From contig JAHWJR010000127.1 in NCBI GenBank assembly GCA_019348335.1, positions 1 to 5,771 on the forward strand: a stretch of DNA of 5,771 bases. The letters are read 5' to 3'. A program made the position numbers and the translations under genes. Position 1 is the first letter of the stretch. Every line of letters begins with the position of its first letter. Below, one piece after another: positions 1 to 4,683 of the stretch. Origin of the DNA: Actinomycetota bacterium. Lineage in GTDB: Bacteria > Actinomycetota > Acidimicrobiia > Acidimicrobiales > CADCSY01. The notes under the pieces were generated by a model. The model was not told the origin of the DNA. It saw only the letters and a list, made by a program, of their open reading frames with translations, and did no database searches.

Positions 1-117
1 CGCAGCCGGGTGTTCCATCTCCCGGGGATGGCCCACTACGACCGCACCAACGCCGATCGTTGCTACCGCGACGGCGCCGCCGCCGAGGGCGACGGCTTCC
101 GCCAGGCCAAGCGCTGA
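1..117 (+). CDS. 3' end of a protein with a sunset-like C-terminal domain (partial)
   Basis: The window opens inside a reading frame whose last 38 residues are visible and which stops with TGA at 115-117. The tail reads RVFHLPGMAHYDRT, then a DRCY motif, and ends GDGFRQAKR. The pattern (aromatic-H-x-P-G, Y-x-R-T, an aromatic-centred turn, then an acidic/Ala helix leading to G-[FY]-R-x-x-K at the terminus) resembles the small C-terminal module called a sunset domain in actinobacterial proteins; I recognise this from memory, not from a search. The molecular role is unknown to me, and the N-terminal part that would name the protein lies outside the window. Codon use (G/C in nearly every third position) fits a real gene. 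The ferredoxin start follows five bases after the stop, so the two are probably co-transcribed. That the frame is coding is fairly sure; the family name is tentative. Confidence 0.6.
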   Translation, partial: RSRVFHLPGMAHYDRTNADRCYRDGAAAEGDGFRQAKR

Positions 118-122
118 GCCCC

Positions 123-314
123 GTGCGGGTCGTGGTCGACTACCGGCGCTGCATCAGCGCCGCGTCGTGCACCCGGGCGGCGCCCGAGGTGTTCGAGATG
201 GCGCCCGACGGCACCCTTCGCCTGCTCCAGGACGAGCCCGACGAGGCGCTGCGGGCCCAGGTCGAGGAAGCCGCCGACTACTGCCCCACCGGGGCCATCA
301 CCGTCGAGGACTGA
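123..314 (+). CDS. Ferredoxin, single-cluster, probably 3Fe-4S type
   Basis: This encodes a 63-residue soluble electron carrier of the small actinobacterial ferredoxin family, whose members commonly feed electrons to cytochromes P450 or other oxidoreductases. It starts MRVVVDYRRC, with Cys10, Cys16 and a Cys-Pro at about residues 53-54 (CPTGAI near the C terminus). The first motif is C-x2-A-x2-C: the position that would hold the fourth cysteine of a 4Fe-4S cluster is alanine, which points to a three-cysteine 3Fe-4S cluster. The core APEVFEM and the acidic C terminus (TVED) are typical of the family. I chose GTG at 123 because it gives the canonical MRVxVD start; the frame extends upstream to an ATG-like region, but that part is arginine-rich shadow of the preceding gene. 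No strong ribosome binding site is visible, so translation may be coupled to the upstream stop. No P450 or reductase is in the window, so the redox partner is unknown. Confidence 0.88.
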   Translation: MRVVVDYRRCISAASCTRAAPEVFEMAPDGTLRLLQDEPDEALRAQVEEAADYCPTGAITVED

Positions 315-339
315 CTCCCGGGGTGGCCCCGCTCAGGAG
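315..339. terminator. Possible bidirectional hairpin between convergent genes
   Basis: The gap between the ferredoxin stop and the serA stop is only 18 bases. It contains a GC-only stem: CGGGG at 319-323 pairs with CCCCG at 327-331 around a three-base TGG loop. An outer arm, CTCC at 315-318 with GGAG at 336-339, can extend it across a four-base bulge at 332-335. There is no T-tract on either side, so it is not a classical intrinsic terminator. T-poor hairpins between convergent genes are common in high-GC actinobacteria and may still stop or stabilise transcripts from both sides. The outer arm overlaps the end of serA. Confidence 0.35.
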
Positions 340-1895
340 AGGGGGTGGACCGACACGATGCCCGGGGAGGTGCGCAGCCGGGTGAGCACCTCGGCCGGCA
401 GGGCCTGGTCGGTGGCCAGGATCATCAGCGCGGCGTCGCCCTGAGGGGACCGGCCCACGTGGATGTCGGAGATGTTGACCTCGGCGTCGCCGAGGGCGGT
501 GGTCACCAGCCCGATCATCCCCGGGCGGTCGTCGTTGCGGACCACGAGCATGTGCTGGGCGGGAGGCACCTCGACGGTGTGGTCGTCGAGCATGACGATC
601 CGCGGCTCTCCCCGCAGGCCGGCCAGCGTGCCGCCGATGGCGTGGGCGTCGCCGCGCAGGGCGATGAGGTTCACGTAGTCGTGCACGGCCGAGGTGGTGG
701 TCTCGCGCACCTCGACGCCCCGCTCCTCGGCCAGCTGCGGTGCGTTCACGTACGACACCGGCTCGTCGACCACCCCGCTGAAGAGGCCCTTCAGCACCGA
801 CAGGGTGAGGATGCGCACGTCGTAGTCGGCCAGCTGGCCCTCGTAGGTGATCTCGAGCACCGAGGGCACCCCCTCGCTCAGGCGGGCGAACAGCGAGCCC
901 AGGCGCTCGGCCAGGGGCAGGAAGGGCCGGACGGTCTCGGACGCCTCGCTGGCGCTCACGTTCACGGCGAAGGGCACGAACTCCCCGGCCAGGGCCAGGG
1001 CGACCTGCTCGGCGATGGTCACCCCCGCCTTGTCCTGGGCCTCGGCGGTGCTGGCGCCGAGGTGGGGGGTCACCACCACGGAGTCGACCTCGAACAACGG
1101 CGAGGCGGTCAGCGGCTCGGCCGAGAACACGTCGAGGCCGGCGCCGGCCACGATGCCCTCGTCCAGCGCCCACCGCAGGGCGTCCTCGTCGACGATCCCG
1201 CCCCGCGAGGTGTTGAGCACCCGCAGGCCCGGCTTGGCCTTGGCCAGCAGCTCCTTGCCCACCAGGCCGATGGTCTCGGGCGTGCGGGCCACGTGGAGGG
1301 TCAAGAAGTCGGACCGGGCCACGAGATCGTCGAGGGACACGAGCTCCATCCCCATCTGGCGGGCCCGCTCGGTGGAGACGTAGGGGTCGTGGCCGAGCAG
1401 GCGCATCCCGAACGCCGAGGCCCGCTGGGCGACGAGTGAGCCGATCCGGCCCAGCCCGACGACACCGAGGGTCTTGCCGTGCAGCTCCACGCCCTCCCAG
1501 CGGGAGCGCTCCCACTTCCCTGCCTTCAGGGCGGTGTGGGCCTGGGGGACGTTGCGGGCCTGGGCCAGCAGGAGGGCCAGGGTGTGCTCGGCGGCGGACA
1601 GGACGTTGGACTGCGGGGCGTTGACCACCATCACCCCGCGGCGGGTGGCGGCGGTCACGTCGACGTTGTCGAGGCCGATGCCGGCTCGACCGACCACGAC
1701 GAGGTCCTGGCCCGCCTCCAGCACCTCGGGGGTCACGGTGGTGGCCGAGCGCACGATCAGCGCCGCTGCTCCCGGCACCACGTCCAGGAGCTCGTCGGGG
1801 GACAGCCCGAGGCGCACGTCCACCTCGTGCCCTTGATCGGCCAGGCGCCGGAGACCGGCGTCGGCGAGCTTCTCGGTGACGAGGACGCGGGCCAT
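333..1895 (-). CDS. serA: D-3-phosphoglycerate dehydrogenase (type 1, with ASB and ACT domains)
   Basis: This cytosolic enzyme oxidises 3-phosphoglycerate to 3-phosphohydroxypyruvate with NAD+, the first step of serine synthesis. The product is 520 residues, the usual length of the mycobacterial-type enzyme. Residues 1-100 and 285-315 form the substrate domain. The NAD-binding Rossmann fold lies between them, with GLGRIG at 147-152 and the ribose-binding acid at Asp170. The catalytic trio is Arg231 (NTSRGG), Glu260 (FSAEP) and His278 (TPHLG). Residues about 318-445 match the allosteric substrate-binding domain of long SerA proteins, and about 448-520 form an ACT domain (NDDRPGMIG, then VNISD near 473-477), which in this family binds serine for feedback inhibition. 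The start is taken at ATG 1895 (MARVLVTEKL), which fits family starts; an in-frame ATG at 1904 would add Met-Gly-Ala. Neither has a clear ribosome binding site. It is the last of the three leftward genes, 46 bases after the LMF stop. Feedback by serine is inferred from the ACT domain. Confidence 0.97.
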   Translation of the reverse strand: MARVLVTEKLADAGLRRLADQGHEVDVRLGLSPDELLDVVPGAAALIVRSATTVTPEVLEAGQDLVVVGRAGIGLDNVDVTAATRRGVMVVNAPQSNVLSAAEHTLALLLAQARNVPQAHTALKAGKWERSRWEGVELHGKTLGVVGLGRIGSLVAQRASAFGMRLLGHDPYVSTERARQMGMELVSLDDLVARSDFLTLHVARTPETIGLVGKELLAKAKPGLRVLNTSRGGIVDEDALRWALDEGIVAGAGLDVFSAEPLTASPLFEVDSVVVTPHLGASTAEAQDKAGVTIAEQVALALAGEFVPFAVNVSASEASETVRPFLPLAERLGSLFARLSEGVPSVLEITYEGQLADYDVRILTLSVLKGLFSGVVDEPVSYVNAPQLAEERGVEVRETTTSAVHDYVNLIALRGDAHAIGGTLAGLRGEPRIVMLDDHTVEVPPAQHMLVVRNDDRPGMIGLVTTALGDAEVNISDIHVGRSPQGDAALMILATDQALPAEVLTRLRTSPGIVSVHPLS

Positions 1896-1941
1896 GGCCC
1901 CCATCGTGGCGGACCCCGGCGCTTCCGCCAAACGGGAGCCG

Positions 1942-3390
1942 TCAGCCCGGGGCGGCCACGTCGTCGCTGCGGTCGAGCCCGACCGCGGGGAGCAGCTCGC
2001 CTGCCGGCGTGCGCACCCACCACGCCCCGCTCCGCCGGCGCTCCTCGCCGGTGGTGAAGCGGTAGCGGTACAGGCGGGCTCGCACCAGCGCCGGCGGCCG
2101 GTCCGGGAACGGGTTGTGGCGCAGCAGTCGCAGCGTCGCCCGGTCGTTGCGCAGCAGCTTGACCACCAGGGCGACCAGCCAGCGCTGGTGGGAGCGGCCG
2201 GCAAGGGGGACGAACCACATCAGCCAGTCCAGCCGCAGATGGTACGGGGCGATCTGGGGCGGGCGCCGGCGGGGGTCTCCCGGCTTGGCCTTGAACTCGT
2301 ACTCCTTCCACTCCGTGCCCGGCCCCGGCTGGGCGTCGTCGGTCCCCTCGAGGATGACCTCCAGGCGCTGCTTGGTGACGCTGCCGAAGGCGCCGTAGGT
2401 GTTGACCAGGTGGAGGGGGTCGAAGCTCGAGTTCATGAGCTGGCCGGGCGACGCCATGTTGCGCACCGGACGCCAGCTGAGCACGACCACGGCCACGGCC
2501 ACGGCCACGCCGGCGACCTGGTGCCAGCCGGGTGCGCCGGCCAGCGCCGGCGGATCGACGGGCACGAAGGGGGCGAGCATGGCGTCGTCGAAGGCGACCA
2601 CGGCGAGGGCGATGGTCATGACGTTCAGCCAGGAGAAGTTCCCGCTGAGGACCAGCCACGCCTGGGTCACGAGGACGACGGCGCCGGCCACGCCGGCGAC
2701 GGGCTGGGGCGCGAACAGCAGCACCGGCGCCACCAGCTGAGCGACGTGGTTGCCCAGGACCTCGGCCTTGTGCACCCGCCCCGGCAGGTGATGGAAGAAC
2801 CAGCTGAGCGGGTTGGGGAGCGGTTGGGTCTCGTGGTGGTAGTGCAGGCAGGTCAGGTCCCGCCAGCACCGGTCGCCCCGGAGCTTGATCAGGCCGGCGC
2901 CGAACTCGAGGCGGAACAGCAGCCAGCGCAACGCCAGCAGCACCAGCGTCGGAGGGGCAGCGTCGGCCGGCCCGAGGAAGATGGCCAGGAACCCGGCTTC
3001 CAGCAGCAGGGACTCCCAGCCGAAGGCGTAGAAGACCTGGCCCACGTTGACGATCGAGAGGTAGAGCGCCCACAGGAGGCCCCACGCCAGCATCGGCGCC
3101 CAGGCGGGCCCGGACTGAGGCCACCCCAGCAGGCACAGCAGGGCGACCACGACGCCGGTCCACGCCACCACTCCGAAGAAGCGGTCGGAGTAGTGCAGGT
3201 GGAACAGGCTCGGGGCCCGGCGGAAGGGCACGCGCTCGAGAAAGCCCGGCGCCGGCAGCAGACCGTGCTCGCCCAGCAACGGGCGGAACTGGTTGACCGC
3301 CACCACGAAGGCGACCAGGTAGACGGCCGCCAGTGCCCGCTCGAAGACGAACCGGGCCAGCCAGTAGTCGGGCGCCTGGAGCCACTCCAC
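1942..3390 (-). CDS. Lipase maturation factor (LMF) family integral membrane protein
   Basis: This is a 482-residue membrane protein matching the LMF1/LMF2 family. Vertebrate LMF1 is an ER protein needed for folding of dimeric lipases; the role of bacterial homologues is not established. The N-terminal half is strongly hydrophobic, with likely membrane segments near residues 13-34, 73-90, 97-118, 128-165 (one or two), 213-226, 232-250, 254-275 and 289-306. Family hallmarks are GAGLIKLRGD at 164-173, CW and TCL at 175-181, ETQPLPNPLSW at 187-197, HH at 200-201 and NH at 214-215. A soluble C-terminal domain follows, with NTYGAFGSVTKQR at 330-342 then LEGTDD, YEFKAKPGDP at 364-373, and PPQIAPYHLRLDWLMWF at 377-393. 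The last 90 residues are basic. There is no cleavable signal peptide. The start is GTG 3390, three bases after the aspC stop, without an obvious ribosome binding site, suggesting translational coupling. Only three cysteines (86, 175, 181) are present. The family call is confident; the biochemical function is unknown. Confidence 0.9.
   Translation of the reverse strand: MEWLQAPDYWLARFVFERALAAVYLVAFVVAVNQFRPLLGEHGLLPAPGFLERVPFRRAPSLFHLHYSDRFFGVVAWTGVVVALLCLLGWPQSGPAWAPMLAWGLLWALYLSIVNVGQVFYAFGWESLLLEAGFLAIFLGPADAAPPTLVLLALRWLLFRLEFGAGLIKLRGDRCWRDLTCLHYHHETQPLPNPLSWFFHHLPGRVHKAEVLGNHVAQLVAPVLLFAPQPVAGVAGAVVLVTQAWLVLSGNFSWLNVMTIALAVVAFDDAMLAPFVPVDPPALAGAPGWHQVAGVAVAVAVVVLSWRPVRNMASPGQLMNSSFDPLHLVNTYGAFGSVTKQRLEVILEGTDDAQPGPGTEWKEYEFKAKPGDPRRRPPQIAPYHLRLDWLMWFVPLAGRSHQRWLVALVVKLLRNDRATLRLLRHNPFPDRPPALVRARLYRYRFTTGEERRRSGAWWVRTPAGELLPAVGLDRSDDVAAPG
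2487..2510. repeat. Tandem hexanucleotide repeat inside the LMF gene
   Basis: Four consecutive copies of CCACGG (the last one CCACGC) lie within the LMF coding region. Read on the coding strand they encode alternating Val and Ala in the last membrane segment, near residues 294-301 (GVAVAVAV). The six-base unit keeps the reading frame, so gain or loss of a copy would change the helix by two residues. Confidence 0.75.
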
Positions 3391-3393
3391 GGG

Positions 3394-4587
3394 CTACCCG
3401 GCGAGCAGCTTGGCCAGACGGGCCAGCCCCTCCTCGAGGTCGTCGTCACCCAGGGCGAAGGAGAAGCGGGCGTACCCGGGAGTGCCGAAGGCCTCCCCCG
3501 GCACGATCGCCACCTTCACCTCGTCGAGCACGACCTCCGCCAGCTCGAGCGTCGTGCGCACGGGGCGCCCGGCGAGCTCCCGCCCGAGGACGCCCTCGAA
3601 CGAGGGGAAGGCGTAGAACGCCCCCTCCGGGCGCAGGCACGTCACGCCGGGCAGGGCCGACAGCAGCTCGAACATGCGCAGCCGCCGACGGTCGAACGCC
3701 TGGCGCATACGCACCACCTCGTCCAGCGGCCCGGTCACCGCGGCCAGGGCCGCTCGCTGCGACACGTCGGCGACGTTGGAGGTCGAGTGCGACTGCAGGG
3801 CGGTGGCGCCGCGGACCATGTCGGGAGGGCCGATCATCCAGCCCACCCGCCACCCGGTCATGGCGAAGGTCTTGGCCACCCCGTTCACCACGATGCAGCG
3901 GTCGGCCAGCTCGGGCACGAGGGCGGGCATCGACGAGAAACGGTGGTCGTCGTAGGTGAGGTGCTCGTAGATCTCGTCGGTGAGCACCCAGATGCCCTTC
4001 TCGGCCGCCCACCGGCCGATGGCCTCCACCTGCGAGGGGTCGTAGACGGCCCCGCTGGGGTTGGACGGGGACACGAACACCAATGCCTTGGTCCTCGGGG
4101 TGGTCGCCGCCTCCAGCGCCTCCACGCCCACCTTGAAGCCGGTGGAGGCGTCGGTGGGCACGATCACCGGCGTGGCGCCGAACAGGGCGATGGGCTCGGG
4201 GTAGGTGGTCCAGTACGGGGCGGGCAGGAGCACCTCGTCGCCGGGGTCGAGCAGGGCGGCCAGGGCGTTGTAGATGGCGTGCTTGCCCCCGTTGGTGATC
4301 AACACCTGGGAGGCCTCCACCTCCAGTCCCGAGTCGCGCCGGGTCTTGGCCGCCACCGCCTCACGCAGCTCGGGCAACCCGGGCGCCGGCGTGTAGCGGT
4401 GGTTGCGGGGATCGCGGCACGCCTCGGCGGCGGCCTCGACGACGTGGGCGGGGCTGGGGAAGTCGGGCTCCCCGGCGGCGAAGACCACCACCTGCTCGCC
4501 GGCAGCCCGCAGGGCCTTGGCCCGGGCGTCGACGGCGAGGGTGGCCGACGGGGTGATGGCGGCGACACGGGCTGAGACTCGGGACAT
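3394..4587 (-). CDS. aspC: Pyridoxal phosphate-dependent aminotransferase, aspartate type (fold type I)
   Basis: This is a 397-residue cytosolic class I/II aminotransferase resembling Thermus-type aspartate aminotransferase, expected to interconvert aspartate + 2-oxoglutarate with oxaloacetate + glutamate. Residues for the cofactor are in place: Trp126 in PYW stacking on the ring, Asn176 in SPSNPSGA, Asp204 and Tyr207 in TDEIY, the Schiff-base Lys239 in GVAKTFAMTGWR, and Arg374 (YARFSFA) for the substrate carboxylate. The N-terminal GEPDFPSP at 39-46 and TNGGKHA at 98-104 also fit the family. The start is uncertain: ATG 4587 (MSRVSARVAA) is preferred because a CAGTAT -10-like box ends seven bases upstream, which suits leaderless initiation; an in-frame ATG at 4596 would add three residues. 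It is the first gene of the leftward operon, three bases from LMF. Related enzymes sometimes also use prephenate or other amino acids, so exact specificity is inferred. Confidence 0.92.
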   Translation of the reverse strand: MSRVSARVAAITPSATLAVDARAKALRAAGEQVVVFAAGEPDFPSPAHVVEAAAEACRDPRNHRYTPAPGLPELREAVAAKTRRDSGLEVEASQVLITNGGKHAIYNALAALLDPGDEVLLPAPYWTTYPEPIALFGATPVIVPTDASTGFKVGVEALEAATTPRTKALVFVSPSNPSGAVYDPSQVEAIGRWAAEKGIWVLTDEIYEHLTYDDHRFSSMPALVPELADRCIVVNGVAKTFAMTGWRVGWMIGPPDMVRGATALQSHSTSNVADVSQRAALAAVTGPLDEVVRMRQAFDRRRLRMFELLSALPGVTCLRPEGAFYAFPSFEGVLGRELAGRPVRTTLELAEVVLDEVKVAIVPGEAFGTPGYARFSFALGDDDLEEGLARLAKLLAG

Positions 4588-4594
4588 GGTGGCC

Positions 4595-4600
4595 ATACTG
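4595..4600 (-). promoter_or_regulatory. Candidate -10 element for the leftward aspC operon
   Basis: On the minus strand the hexamer CAGTAT lies seven bases before ATG 4587. It keeps the A at position 2, the A at position 5 and the T at position 6 of the TATAAT consensus. The spacing would place the transcription start at or next to the ATG, meaning a leaderless mRNA, and no ribosome binding site is visible here. It overlaps the alternative ATG at 4596, so if this promoter is real that ATG cannot be the start. No convincing -35 box was found. Confidence 0.4.
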
Positions 4601-4671
4601 ACCGCATCGGCCGCCACTGTCAGGCTGGTTCCGGGACACCTGGCGATGGCGGGATTTCGGGCGCCGGCGGC

Positions 4672-4677
4672 CATAGT
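4672..4677 (+). promoter_or_regulatory. Candidate -10 element for serC (leaderless start)
   Basis: The hexamer CATAGT occupies exactly -12 to -7 relative to the first base of the GTG at 4684. It matches TATAAT at four of six positions, including the near-invariant A2 and T6. Together with the absence of a ribosome binding site, this fits a leaderless serC transcript starting at the GTG, an arrangement common in actinobacteria. No good -35 box is visible at 17-18 base spacing. Confidence 0.45.
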
Positions 4678-4683
4678 GGCGGT

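Larger units (their letters stand above)
4591..4678. repeat. Imperfect direct repeat at the edges of the divergent control region
   Basis: Two 15-base stretches, at 4588-4602 and 4666-4680, agree at 12 positions with the shared pattern GGYGGCCATASTGRC; the core is GGCCATACTG at 4591-4600 and GGCCATAGTG at 4669-4678. They are 78 bases apart. Copy 1 read on the minus strand contains the leftward -10-like box, and copy 2 read on the plus strand contains the rightward one. Copy 2 also has a small dyad, GCCA-TAG-TGGC, at 4670-4680. This could be a paired operator or a coincidence of promoter-like sequence in GC-rich DNA. Confidence 0.35.

Noticed and set aside
60..122. An upstream start for the ferredoxin
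   Set aside because: The added 21 residues are an arginine-rich shadow of the preceding gene's 3' end; the canonical ferredoxin start is the GTG at 123.
345..1439. A 364-codon plus-strand frame opposite serA
   Set aside because: It has low-complexity His/Gly/Gln-rich composition and no domain, and it lies fully inside the unmistakable serA coding region.
1918..1929. A small hairpin, GGCG-CTTC-CGCC, between LMF and serA as a terminator or attenuator
   Set aside because: The stem has only four pairs and no T-tract, which is expected by chance at this GC content; serA needs read-through from upstream.
1896..2204. An N-terminal extension of SerA up to position 2204
   Set aside because: The extra 103 residues overlap the LMF 3' end and are Arg/Thr/Cys-rich without family similarity; SerA begins properly at MARVLVTEKL.
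1757..3385. A 542-codon minus-strand frame overlapping LMF in another frame
   Set aside because: It is Arg/Gly/Pro/Ala-rich shadow sequence; the LMF frame on the same strand carries the conserved motifs and the membrane segments.
1876..4575. An 899-codon open frame on the plus strand, opposite aspC, LMF and the start of serA
   Set aside because: Its protein is dominated by Gly, His, Gln, Arg and Val with no recognisable domain, which is the usual shadow of high-GC genes. All three minus-strand genes beneath it have clear family motifs.
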